Part shown: positions 28,307 to 36,523 of the stretch, piece by piece | Position numbering within the stretch: position 1 is the first letter of the stretch | Layout: each line of letters opens with the position of its first letter | Assembly: GCF_900116285.1 (NCBI RefSeq) | Contig: NZ_FPAJ01000004.1 | Span: 62,001-126,000 of the forward strand | Length of the DNA: 64,000 nucleotides | Origin: Sulfitobacter marinus | GTDB taxonomy: Bacteria > Pseudomonadota > Alphaproteobacteria > Rhodobacterales > Rhodobacteraceae | Direction: 5' to 3' | The notes under the pieces: generated by a model | Told to the model about the DNA's origin: nothing | The model's input: only the letters and a program-made list of their open reading frames with translations | The model's database searches: none | Position numbers and translations under genes: made by a program

Positions 28307-29557
28307 ATGGCCGCACCTGGTGAAAACCTGAAGATCAATCCTGATCGTTTGTGGGACAGCCTGATGGAGATGGCCCAGATTGGCCCCGGTGTGGCGGGCG
28401 GGAATAACCGCCAAACCCTGACCGACGAAGACGCCGAGGGCCGCGCCCTGTTCCAGAAATGGTGCGAGGCTGCGGGCTGTACTATGGGTCTTGACCAGAT
28501 GGGCAACATGTTTGCGCAGCGCGATGGCACAGATCCTGATGCCTTGCCGGTTTATGTCGGGTCACATCTGGATACGCAGCCGACCGGGGGCAAATACGAT
28601 GGCGTTCTTGGCGTGCTTGGCGGGTTGGAAATACTGCGCACTATGAATGATTTGGGAATCAAGACAAAGCACCCCGTCGTCGTCACCAACTGGACCAACG
28701 AAGAAGGTACGCGCTATGCGCCCGCGATGTTGTCGTCGGGGGTTTTTGCCGGCATTCACACCCAAGATTGGGCCTATGACAGAACCGACGCAAAAGGGCT
28801 GGCCTTTGGGGACGAATTGAACCGGATCGGATGGCGGGGTGATGAAGAAGTCGGCGCACGCAAGATGCACGCCTTTTTCGAGCTGCATATTGAACAGGGC
28901 CCTATTCTGGAGGCCGAGGGAAAAGACATTGGCGTCGTGACCCATGGGCAGGGCCTGTCCTGGACGCAGGTGACGGTGACTGGCAAAGACGCGCATACCG
29001 GATCGACTCCGATGCCTTTGCGCAAAAATGCAGGGCTGGGGATGGCGCGAATTTTGGAGGCTGTGGACGAGATAGCATGCGCGCATGCACCCCACGCTGT
29101 AGGTGCCGCAGGGCATATCGATGTGTATCCGAATTCCCGCAATGTGATCCCCGGCAAAGTCGTGTTCACCGTTGATTTCAGATCCCCAGACTTGTCGGTG
29201 ATTGAGGATATGGAATCGCAGTTGCGGGTCAAGGGCCAGAAAATCGCCGATGACATGGGGCTGGAGGTTGAATTTGAAAAGGTTGGTGGGTTTGACCCCG
29301 TCGCTTTTGACGAAGGCTGCGTGACGGCTGTGAGGTCTGCTGCGGAGCGTTTGGGATATAGCCACATGGATCTGATCTCGGGTGCAGGTCATGACGCCTG
29401 TTGGATCAATCGCGTTGCCCCCACAGCGATGGTGATGTGCCCCTGTGTGGATGGTCTAAGCCATAACGAGGCGGAAGAGATTACAAAAGACTGGGCAAAG
29501 GCGGGGGCGGACGTGTTGCTGCACGCGGTGCTGGAGACGGCGGAGATCATCGGGTGA
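28307..29557 (+). CDS. Zn-dependent amidohydrolase, beta-ureidopropionase / N-carbamoyl-amino-acid hydrolase
   Basis: M20-family hydrolase of 416 residues that cleaves N-carbamoyl compounds. Metal ligands are visible in GSHLDTQPTGGKYDGVLG, the EE pair in WTNEEGTRYAP, the FELHIEQGP segment, and the C-terminal His in VDGLSHNEAEE. The dimerisation domain contains KDAHTGSTPMPLRKNAG. Given preA, preT and dihydropyrimidinase nearby, its likely substrate is N-carbamoyl-beta-alanine or N-carbamoyl-beta-aminoisobutyrate, the third step of the pathway. A GAGGAG site precedes the ATG. The family also includes hydantoin-pathway L-carbamoylases, which cannot be excluded. Confidence 0.88.
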   Translation: MAAPGENLKINPDRLWDSLMEMAQIGPGVAGGNNRQTLTDEDAEGRALFQKWCEAAGCTMGLDQMGNMFAQRDGTDPDALPVYVGSHLDTQPTGGKYDGVLGVLGGLEILRTMNDLGIKTKHPVVVTNWTNEEGTRYAPAMLSSGVFAGIHTQDWAYDRTDAKGLAFGDELNRIGWRGDEEVGARKMHAFFELHIEQGPILEAEGKDIGVVTHGQGLSWTQVTVTGKDAHTGSTPMPLRKNAGLGMARILEAVDEIACAHAPHAVGAAGHIDVYPNSRNVIPGKVVFTVDFRSPDLSVIEDMESQLRVKGQKIADDMGLEVEFEKVGGFDPVAFDEGCVTAVRSAAERLGYSHMDLISGAGHDACWINRVAPTAMVMCPCVDGLSHNEAEEITKDWAKAGADVLLHAVLETAEIIG

Positions 29558-29565
29558 TGCGGGAT

Positions 29566-29608
29566 CGTTTTCTTTCAAAGAAAACGGGCCGGAATTTTCA
29601 AAAATTCC
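29566..29608. repeat. Two consecutive perfect palindromes
   Basis: A 21-base palindrome with arms CGTTTTCTTT/AAAGAAAACG (29566-29586) is followed four bases later by an 18-base one with arms GGAATTTT/AAAATTCC (29591-29608). They start nine bases after the amidohydrolase stop. The A+T-rich stems could act as terminator or mRNA-end stabiliser within the operon. Confidence 0.7.
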
Positions 29609-29621
29609 GTGGCGGCGCGTA

Positions 29622-29945
29622 ATGCTTGAGCAGGATCTTTCCATTGCAGAGCGGATTTCTGCGCTGATTGAAGTGGAGCTTGTGGAAGCCATGGTAAGCG
29701 AGGACATGGTTCTTCGGCGCACGGCCGAAGCGTTTCGACAGACCCTGCGGCCGCCGAGGCAGATCAAGGTGAATTTTAGCGGTGGGATCACGCAACGCTG
29801 TTGGTCAGTGTCAAAGGGCGATGGGACCTACCGCGTCGTTTATATGCCGCGGGCGGGGTATTTTTCGCTATGTGTTGAGAGCGACTTTGGCCCGCTGGAT
29901 ATCGGCGTTCATGGACCAGCATTGGGGTGTTTCGGATCGGTTTGA
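29622..29945 (+). CDS. Hypothetical protein in pyrimidine operon
   Basis: A 107-residue protein I do not recognise. It starts MLEQDLSIAERISALIEVEL; the N-terminal half is helical, and the C-terminal half is beta-rich (IKVNFSGGITQRCWSVSKG, GTYRVVYMPRAGYFSLCVE). No signal peptide or metal motif is clear. It is co-oriented between the amidohydrolase and dihydropyrimidinase genes, so it may be co-transcribed, but the ribosome site is weak and the flanks are occupied by palindromes and a dispersed repeat. Confidence 0.6.
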   Translation: MLEQDLSIAERISALIEVELVEAMVSEDMVLRRTAEAFRQTLRPPRQIKVNFSGGITQRCWSVSKGDGTYRVVYMPRAGYFSLCVESDFGPLDIGVHGPALGCFGSV

Positions 29946-29960
29946 GTGGTGTGTGGGGGC

Positions 29961-30000
29961 CAGCCCCACGCCCCCGGGATTTTGATCCATTTGGAATGAG
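29961..30000 (+). repeat. Dispersed intergenic repeat, copy 4
   Basis: GC-rich CCACGCCCCCGGGATTTTGA is followed by CCATTTGGAATGAG. It shares that 14-base end with copy 3 at 16927-16940 and, like it, lies just before a ribosome site and start codon. Confidence 0.6.
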
Positions 30001-30021
30001 AGATGAGATGGGAGAGTTGAA

Positions 30022-31482
30022 ATGAGCAAGGTAATCAAAGGCGGATTGGTGTGTACGGCGGACCGGACGTGGAAAGCGGACGTTCTGATTGAAGGCGAGA
30101 CGATCGCGCGGATTGGCGAGAACCTTGTGGGCGATGAGTATATCGACGCCGAGGGGGCCTATGTCATTCCGGGTGGTATTGACCCGCATACCCATCTTGA
30201 AATGCCCTTTATGGGCACGACCGCAGCTGAGACTTTCGAGAGCGGCACATGGGCTGCTGCCGTCGGGGGGACAACCATGATCGTTGATTTCTGTCTTCCG
30301 GGCGAGGACGGGTCGATCAAGAACGCGATTAACGAGTGGCACCGTAAATCTGCTCCGCAGATTTGTTCGGATGTCGGATATCATATGGCGATCACGGGTT
30401 GGAACGAGAGTGTTTTCAACGAGATGAAAGATGCCGTGGATATGGGCGTCAACTCCTTCAAGCATTTCATGGCGTATAAGGGTGCATTGATGATTGAGGA
30501 TGACGAGATGTTCGCGTCCTTCAAGCGCTGTGCGGAGTTAGGTGCGCTTCCCATGGTGCATGCTGAAAACGGTGACTTGGTCGCTGAGCTGCAGCAAAAG
30601 TACTTCGACCAAGGGATTACCGGGCCTGAGGGCCATGCCTATTCCCGCCCGCCGGAGCTGGAGGGTGAGGCGGCGAACCGGGCAATTACCATCGCTGATA
30701 CAGCCGGAGTGCCGCTGTACATCGTGCATGTGTCTTGCGAACAGACCCACGAGGCGATCCGGCGCGCGCGGCAAAAAGGGATGCGGGTTTATGGCGAACC
30801 GTTGATCCAGTTTTTGACGTTGGACGAGTCAGAGTATTTCAACAAAGATTGGGATCATGCGGCACGGCGGGTGATGTCGCCGCCGTTCCGGTCAAAGGAT
30901 CATCAGGACAGCCTGTGGGCTGGTTTGCAAGCGGGCTCTTTGCAGGTCGTGGCAACAGATCACGCGGCATTTTCCACAACGCAAAAGCGCGCGGGCAAGG
31001 ATGATTTCCGGATTATTCCAAACGGGTCGAACGGCCTTGAAGAACGTCTTGCTGTGTTGTGGACCGAGGGCGTTGAAACGGGCCGGTTGACGCCGAATGA
31101 ATTTGTTGCGGCGACATCGACCAATGTTGCCAAAATCCTGAACATTTATCCGCGTAAAGGTGCAATCGTTGAGGGCGCTGATGCGGATATTGTGGTGTGG
31201 GATCCGAAGATCAGCAAAACAATTTCACCGACGAACCATCACTCGGTGCTGGATTACAATGTGTTCGAGGGTTTCAATGTCACGGCGCAGAGCCGTTATA
31301 CCTTGAGCCGGGGTGAGGTGATTTGGGCTTGGGGGCAAAATTCGCAGCCAAACCCGGGCCGGGGCCGGTTTGTGCCGCGTCCAGCGTTCCCTTCGGGCAA
31401 TGTTGCTCTTAGTAAATGGAAAGAGCTGACGGCCCCCAAGATGATCCAGCGCGATCCGTTGAATATTCCTGCGGGCATCTAA
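30022..31482 (+). CDS. hydA: Dihydropyrimidinase (D-hydantoinase)
   Basis: Hydrolyses dihydrouracil or dihydrothymine to N-carbamoyl-beta-amino acids, second step of the pathway. The 486 residues are an amidohydrolase barrel with the metal ligands H56 and H58 in DPHTHLEMPF, the carboxylated bridging lysine K153 in FKHFMAYKGAL, and later His residues in PMVHAENGD and LYIVHVSCEQTHEA. Asp in VATDHAAFS completes the binuclear zinc site. It has the family's usual length and lies in the catabolic operon ahead of the transporter genes. Confidence 0.95.
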   Translation: MSKVIKGGLVCTADRTWKADVLIEGETIARIGENLVGDEYIDAEGAYVIPGGIDPHTHLEMPFMGTTAAETFESGTWAAAVGGTTMIVDFCLPGEDGSIKNAINEWHRKSAPQICSDVGYHMAITGWNESVFNEMKDAVDMGVNSFKHFMAYKGALMIEDDEMFASFKRCAELGALPMVHAENGDLVAELQQKYFDQGITGPEGHAYSRPPELEGEAANRAITIADTAGVPLYIVHVSCEQTHEAIRRARQKGMRVYGEPLIQFLTLDESEYFNKDWDHAARRVMSPPFRSKDHQDSLWAGLQAGSLQVVATDHAAFSTTQKRAGKDDFRIIPNGSNGLEERLAVLWTEGVETGRLTPNEFVAATSTNVAKILNIYPRKGAIVEGADADIVVWDPKISKTISPTNHHSVLDYNVFEGFNVTAQSRYTLSRGEVIWAWGQNSQPNPGRGRFVPRPAFPSGNVALSKWKELTAPKMIQRDPLNIPAGI

Positions 31483-31591
31483 CGCTAAATTGCCCCACGC
31501 GGCGCGGCGGTTATATTGCCGTGTCTACAAAAAGAAGAAAGAAGCCAGCCGCAATGCGAGCACACCATATGACAAGCAACGGGCAGGTCGC

Positions 31592-32374
31592 ATGACGTTA
31601 CCCCCTGTTATTTCTGCCAAGAATCTGTCCCTGACATTTGAGACCAATGATGGTCCTGTGCACGCGCTCAAGGACGTGTCGCTGGATATTGAAAAGGGCG
31701 ATTTTGTGAGTTTCATCGGGCCATCTGGTTGCGGTAAAACCACGTTTTTGAGGTGTATGGCGGATCTGGAACAGCCCACAGGTGGGTCAATTACGGTGAA
31801 CTGCGTCAGCGCCGCAGATGCACGGATGGCACGCGCCTACGGCTATGTGTTTCAGGCGGCGGGGCTTTACCCTTGGCGGACGATCGGAGGAAATATCCGG
31901 CTGCCGCTTGAGATTATGGGGTATTCCAAAGCAGATCAGGCCGCGCGAGTTGCGCGGGTGTTGGAGCTTGTGGAGCTGTCGGGATTTGAGAAGAAATTCC
32001 CGTGGCAACTGTCGGGGGGCATGCAGCAACGGGCAAGTATTGCGCGGGCTTTGGCCTTTGATGCGGATATCTTGTTAATGGACGAACCGTTTGGCGCGCT
32101 GGACGAGATCGTGCGCGATCACCTGAACGAGCAGTTGTTGCGGCTTTGGGCGCGGACGGAAAAGACGATTGCATTCGTAACGCATTCCATCCCTGAAGCG
32201 GTCTATCTGAGCACGAAGATTGTGGTGATGAGCCCGAGGCCGGGACGGATCACCGATGTGATCGAAAGTAGCTTGCCGAAAGAGCGGCCCTTGGAAATCC
32301 GGGAGACGCCAGAGTTTTTGGAGATCGCACACCGTGTCCGGGAAGGGTTGAGGGCGGGGCATGGCGATGACTAA
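31592..32374 (+). CDS. ABC transporter ATP-binding protein (NitT/TauT type)
   Basis: ATPase of the importer encoded here, 260 residues from ATG 31592. Walker A is GPSGCGKTT, the signature LSGGMQQR and Walker B ILLMDEPFGALD, with HSIPEAVYLSTKIVVMSPRPG typical of the nitrate/taurine/pyrimidine-precursor group. Since the locus catabolises pyrimidines, the importer probably brings in a pyrimidine, hydantoin or related ring; this is inferred from context. Confidence 0.9.
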   Translation: MTLPPVISAKNLSLTFETNDGPVHALKDVSLDIEKGDFVSFIGPSGCGKTTFLRCMADLEQPTGGSITVNCVSAADARMARAYGYVFQAAGLYPWRTIGGNIRLPLEIMGYSKADQAARVARVLELVELSGFEKKFPWQLSGGMQQRASIARALAFDADILLMDEPFGALDEIVRDHLNEQLLRLWARTEKTIAFVTHSIPEAVYLSTKIVVMSPRPGRITDVIESSLPKERPLEIRETPEFLEIAHRVREGLRAGHGDD

Positions 32375-32395
32375 GTGCGCATGTGTGGCAGACCG

Positions 32396-32435
32396 ACCCT
32401 TCGGGGAGGATATTCTTGAGCCAGAGAAGCGGGGG
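32396..32435 (+). repeat. Dispersed intergenic repeat, copy 5
   Basis: CTTCGGGGAGGATATTCTTG followed by AGCCAGAGAAGCGGGG, between the ATPase and first permease genes. Its GAGCCAGAGAA segment is identical to copy 1 (7991-8013). Confidence 0.55.
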
Positions 32436-32443
32436 AGCGTGTT

Positions 32444-33310
32444 GTGAAGCAGAGCTTTGCCCCGGTTTTGACCGTCGTCGGTTTGCTGTTGGTGGTTTGG
32501 TATGCTGCGGCCATTTGGCTGAATGCGGACTGGACCTATGACAAGGCGAAGCGGTCGGGGGAGATTGTGACAACCACATCCCTGATCAAGGATACATGGG
32601 CGCAGGATAAGCCGAAACTGCCTGCACCGCATCAGGTTGCCGCCGAGATCTGGCGTACAACGGTTGAGAAAAAGATCACGTCGAAGCGGTCTCTTATCTA
32701 TCATTCGTGGATTACGTTGAGTGCAACATTGCTCGGGTTCGGTTTGGGGACTGTTTTGGGCACATTGCTGGCCGTGGGGATCGTTTATAACCGGACGATG
32801 GATATGTCGGTCATGCCTTGGGTGATTGCCAGCCAGACCATTCCCATTCTGGCGATTGCACCGATGATTATTGTGGTGCTGAACGCTGTTGGAATTTCTG
32901 GCCTGCTGCCAAAGGCGATGATCGGCATGTACCTGTCCTTTTTCCCGATTGTTGTTGGCATGGTCAAAGGGTTGCGCAGCCCGGACCAGATGCAGTTGGA
33001 CCAGATGAGGACATGGCATGCGAGCGCGTCACAAACCTTTTGGCGGCTGCGGCTGCCCGCGTCGATGCCGTATCTGTTCACCTCGCTGAAGATCGCTATG
33101 GCGGCGTCCTTGGTCGGGGCGATTATCGGGGAATTGCCGACGGGTGCTGTTGCGGGGCTGGGCGCGCGTCTTTTGGCCGGTAGCTATTATGGTCAGACGA
33201 TCCAGATATGGAGCGCGTTGCTTATGGCGGCGGCATTGGCTGCCGTATTGGTGGGTATCATTGGGATGGTCCAGCGGATCACATTGAAACGCATGGGGAT
33301 GGCGCAATGA
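32444..33310 (+). CDS. ABC transporter permease 1 (NitT/TauT type)
   Basis: Inner-membrane permease of 288 residues with a GTG start after a strong GGGGGAG site. A single N-terminal span is followed by a five-helix BPD_transp_1 core; the EAA-like coupling loop reads TWHASASQTFWRLRLPASMP. It overlaps permease 2 by four bases (ATGA). Heterodimeric pairing with the next gene is expected. Confidence 0.9.
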   Translation: MKQSFAPVLTVVGLLLVVWYAAAIWLNADWTYDKAKRSGEIVTTTSLIKDTWAQDKPKLPAPHQVAAEIWRTTVEKKITSKRSLIYHSWITLSATLLGFGLGTVLGTLLAVGIVYNRTMDMSVMPWVIASQTIPILAIAPMIIVVLNAVGISGLLPKAMIGMYLSFFPIVVGMVKGLRSPDQMQLDQMRTWHASASQTFWRLRLPASMPYLFTSLKIAMAASLVGAIIGELPTGAVAGLGARLLAGSYYGQTIQIWSALLMAAALAAVLVGIIGMVQRITLKRMGMAQ

Positions 33311-34146
33311 TGTGGATGATCTTTGCAATAGCTGCCTGGGCGTTTGGCTGGTGGATCAATATGCGCCTCGCGCGGGGACGGCCTGTGCGCTGGCGGTCTC
33401 TGGCCGCACCGATTGTTTTCGGGGTTACGTTGATTGCGATCTGGGAAGGCGTGGTGCGAGGGCTTGAAATTTCGCCGGTGCTGCTGCCTGCGCCATCTGC
33501 CATCGCTGTGCGGTTTGGTGCATCGCTTGATATTCTGTGGGTCGATTTCGTGCAGACCGTGCTGAAAGGTGCGCTGTCGGGCTATGTTATCGGCTGCGGT
33601 GCTGCGTTCCTGATCGCAGTGGCGGTTGACCGGTTTCCGTTTTTACAGCGCGGGTTATTGCCGGTTGGCAATTTCGTGGCGGCTTTGCCGATCATTGGGA
33701 TGGCACCCATTCTGGTGATGTGGTTCGGGTTTGACTGGCAGTCCAAGGCCGCGGTGGTCGTGGTTATGGTGTTCTTTCCGATGCTGGTGAACACGGTGCA
33801 GGGATTGCAGGCGACCGATACGATGCAGCGCGATCTGATGCGCACCTATGGGGCAAGCTACTGGGTGACGCTGTTCAAGCTGCGCTTGCCTGCCGCCATG
33901 CCTTTCGTGTTCAATGGCCTCAAGATCGGGACTACGCTGGCGTTGATCGGCGCGATTGTTGCTGAATTTTTTGGCTCTCCGATCCGGGGAATGGGATTTC
34001 GTATCTCGACCTCGGTGGGGCAACTTGCACTTGATCTGGTCTGGGCCGAGATTGTCGTGGCGGCAATTGCTGGATCGGCGTTCTATGGCGCGATGGCGCT
34101 GATCGAGCGGCGGATCACATTCTGGCATCCCAGCCAACGAAATTAA
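33307..34146 (+). CDS. ABC transporter permease 2 (NitT/TauT type)
   Basis: A 279-residue permease whose ATG lies within the ATGA overlap with permease 1. It has about seven membrane segments and the coupling loop TYGASYWVTLFKLRLPAAMP. It is homologous to permease 1, consistent with a heterodimer serving the same ATPase and binding protein. Confidence 0.9.
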   Translation: MMWMIFAIAAWAFGWWINMRLARGRPVRWRSLAAPIVFGVTLIAIWEGVVRGLEISPVLLPAPSAIAVRFGASLDILWVDFVQTVLKGALSGYVIGCGAAFLIAVAVDRFPFLQRGLLPVGNFVAALPIIGMAPILVMWFGFDWQSKAAVVVVMVFFPMLVNTVQGLQATDTMQRDLMRTYGASYWVTLFKLRLPAAMPFVFNGLKIGTTLALIGAIVAEFFGSPIRGMGFRISTSVGQLALDLVWAEIVVAAIAGSAFYGAMALIERRITFWHPSQRN

Positions 34147-34186
34147 ACGTAGCGAAACGACCAACACAACAAGGGAGACTATAATA

Positions 34187-35167
34187 ATGAAAAATTTCAC
34201 TAAAATGACTGCCGGGCTCGCATTGGGTCTTTGGGGTAGCATGGCGCATGCCGCCGACGATCTGACGCTGCAATTGAAGTGGGTCACGCAAGCGCAGTTT
34301 GGTGGCTATTACGTCGCTTTGGACAAGGGTTTTTACGAAGAAGAAGGCCTGAATGTCACGATCAAGCCAGGCGGCCCAGACATCGCGCCCGTGCAGGTTT
34401 TGCTGGGTGGTGGCGCTGATGTGATGGTGGATTGGTTACCGTCTGCCTTGGCCGCCCGCGAGAAAGGCGCGCCGATTGTGAACATCGCGCAGCCTTTTGC
34501 TAAATCGGGTCTCATGCTGACATGTCTCAAGGAACACGGCATCAACAAGCCAGAGGATTTCCCCGGCCACACCTTGGGCACATGGTTCTTTGGCAACGAA
34601 ATCCCGCTGCTCAGCTGGATGGGCAAGCTGGGCTACGCAACCGATGGATCTGATGGCGGTGTGACCATTCAAAAGATTAACTTTAACGTCGACCCGCTGC
34701 TGCAAAAGCAAGTCGAATGCGCCACGACCATGACCTACAATGAATACTGGCAGGTCATTGATGCGGGGCTGATGCCGGATGATCTGGTTGTCTTTAAATA
34801 CGAAGACGAAGGTATTTCGACACTGGAAGACGGTCTTTATACCACTGAAGAGAACTTGGCCGATGCCGAAATGCAGGACAAGCTGGTACGCTTTGTGCGC
34901 GCGTCGATGAAGGGTTGGAAATACGCTGAAGCGCATTCCGATGAGGCGGCTGAAATCGTGCTTGAGAATGATCAGACCGGTGCGCAGACAGAAAAGCACC
35001 AAAAGCGCATGATGGGCGAGATCGCCAAGCTGACTGCTGGCAGCAACGGTGCGTTGGATGAAGCGGCGTTCAAGCGCAGCGCGGACATCACAATGGAAGG
35101 TGGCATGATCACCAAGGCACCAGAAGGGGCCTGGACGCATGAAATCACCGACAAAGCGCTGAACTAA
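34187..35167 (+). CDS. ABC transporter substrate-binding protein (NMT1/THI5-like)
   Basis: Periplasmic binding protein of 326 residues. The signal peptide ends at AHA (residue 22), and the mature start DDLTLQLKWVTQAQFGGYYVA is the classic NMT1/THI5-like N-terminus found in binding proteins for pyrimidine precursors and similar small molecules. Other conserved pieces are GFYEEEGLNVTIKPGGP and LLGGGADVMVDWLPSAL. Last gene of the transport operon, followed by a strong terminator. Confidence 0.92.
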   Translation: MKNFTKMTAGLALGLWGSMAHAADDLTLQLKWVTQAQFGGYYVALDKGFYEEEGLNVTIKPGGPDIAPVQVLLGGGADVMVDWLPSALAAREKGAPIVNIAQPFAKSGLMLTCLKEHGINKPEDFPGHTLGTWFFGNEIPLLSWMGKLGYATDGSDGGVTIQKINFNVDPLLQKQVECATTMTYNEYWQVIDAGLMPDDLVVFKYEDEGISTLEDGLYTTEENLADAEMQDKLVRFVRASMKGWKYAEAHSDEAAEIVLENDQTGAQTEKHQKRMMGEIAKLTAGSNGALDEAAFKRSADITMEGGMITKAPEGAWTHEITDKALN

Positions 35168-35191
35168 GATTTAGAGCGCTACGAATGAGGA

Positions 35192-35219
35192 AGGGCCGGT
35201 GGAGACACCGGCCCTTTTA
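35192..35219 (+). terminator. Rho-independent terminator of the pyrimidine/transport operon
   Basis: AGGGCCGGTG pairs with CACCGGCCCT (35192-35215) around a short loop, followed by TTTTATTATT. Confidence 0.92.
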
Positions 35220-35242
35220 TTATTCAGTTGCATAGCGTTGGA

Positions 35243-35794
35243 TTAGAGGACGGTAACGATGGTCCCGATCGGCACCCGTTCGTACAGATCTTTGACGTGG
35301 TCGTTGATCATGCGAATACAGCCGTTTGATACGGAACGTCCAATGCTGTTGGGCTGCGTTGTGCCGTGGATGCGGAAATAAGTGTCGCGGCCATTTTGAA
35401 ACAGATACAGCGCGCGGGCACCCAACGGGTTTTGCGGGCCGCCGGGCTGGGCGTCCGTGTTGCCGACGAACCGTGCATATGTATTGGGCTCACGTTCGAT
35501 CATTTCATCAGTGGGGCGCCATGTCGGCCATTCTTTCTTGACCGAGATCGTCGCAGTACCCGTAAACTCGAGACCCGCTTTGCCGACGCCCACGCCATAG
35601 CGCATCGCCTCGCCGGGGGCTGTAACCAGATAGAGGTAATGGCTACGCGGGAGAATCAACATTTGACCAGTTTGATACTGGTTTTTGATTTCGACCAGCT
35701 GTGGCGCTGGATCATAGACAGCGTTTTGGGCAAAAAGCGTTTGTGGAAAGGCAAGTGCGGCCAAGGAGCCTGCGATAAATGAGCGGCGACGCAT
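35243..35794 (-). CDS. L,D-transpeptidase (YkuD domain), Tat-like signal
   Basis: Periplasmic enzyme forming 3-3 peptidoglycan cross-links or anchoring lipoproteins. The 183 residues start MRRRSFIAGSLAALAFP, a twin-arginine-like signal peptide. The YkuD catalytic block is present as the His of FRIHGTTQPNSIG and the nucleophilic Cys in VSNGCIRM. The frame opens earlier at 35887, but that part overlaps the csp terminator, so 35794 is used. It converges on the ABC transporter operon. Confidence 0.9.
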   Translation of the reverse strand: MRRRSFIAGSLAALAFPQTLFAQNAVYDPAPQLVEIKNQYQTGQMLILPRSHYLYLVTAPGEAMRYGVGVGKAGLEFTGTATISVKKEWPTWRPTDEMIEREPNTYARFVGNTDAQPGGPQNPLGARALYLFQNGRDTYFRIHGTTQPNSIGRSVSNGCIRMINDHVKDLYERVPIGTIVTVL

Positions 35795-35867
35795 GTGATG
35801 TTCCTGACTGGTTTTCTTGATCATAACATGATGCGGGTTAAGCGATTCTTGGCAACCCTGAGGACAT

Positions 35868-35900
35868 AAAAAAACCGGCTGTCCCATGGGGTCAGCCGGT
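35868..35900 (-). terminator. Rho-independent terminator of csp copy 2
   Basis: On the minus strand ACCGGCTG/CAGCCGGT arms (35893-35900 with 35874-35881) precede a run of Ts read from 35873 to 35868. Confidence 0.88.
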
Positions 35901-35932
35901 CAAATCTTTGTGTAGGCCGAAGCCTAGCTGGC

Positions 35933-36139
35933 TTAGGCCAGTGCGATGTTCGACGCGGATTCGCGGCCGTCACGGCCTGCTTCGATGTCGAAAGTCACTT
36001 TCTGGTTGTCGGCCAGACCGGTCAGGCCTGCGCGCTCAACGGCAGAAATGTGTACGAATACATCTTTGCTGCCGCCATCGGGTGCGATAAAGCCGAAGCC
36101 TTTTGTTGTGTTGAACCATTTTACGGTGCCAGTGGCCAT
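35933..36139 (-). CDS. Cold-shock domain protein, copy 2
   Basis: A 68-residue cold-shock protein with RNP1 KGFGFIAP and RNP2 VFVHISAVE. It differs from the copy at 23792-23998 at only five positions (Y/F, G/S, I/V, D/A, G/S), so the two are recent or conserved paralogues. The ribosome site TAGGAGA precedes the ATG, and a strong terminator follows. Confidence 0.95.
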   Translation of the reverse strand: MATGTVKWFNTTKGFGFIAPDGGSKDVFVHISAVERAGLTGLADNQKVTFDIEAGRDGRESASNIALA

Positions 36140-36523
36140 ATCCGTAGTCTCCTATAGTGTACCATCCGCATCGTGCGATGGCTTGGCGTGGTCGGTCTGG
36201 ATCGAAGTCTGAACGCCGTATGAAGGAGACAGTGGGTCGAAAAAGAATAACGTTTGCCTAGCCCGTATGCCAGAGGCAGGGGATTCGCGCAAGGGGGTCG
36301 CATTAAGCGTGTGTCGCACAGCGAAATAGCGCCGGCGGTTGCACATTGATGCCATATTGTGCCCGGCATCGCCCAATGTCCGCCCTGTTTTAAAGCTTGC
36401 GCCCCTATAGGTCGTGCCACGCCATTGCCTGTGGTTGACCACAAAATTGCCGGAAAACATTGGCACATTGCACGTCGTGAACGGGTGCGCCGGCGGTTTC
36501 CCGTAAGTTAGGTAAGGCACGTT
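36140..36523. other. Intergenic region, csp leader and response-regulator promoter
   Basis: The 384 bases separate two divergent genes. The part next to csp (to about 36240) is likely its long 5' untranslated leader, as is usual for cold-shock genes. I find no convincing gene, repeat or defined promoter in the remainder. Confidence 0.5.
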
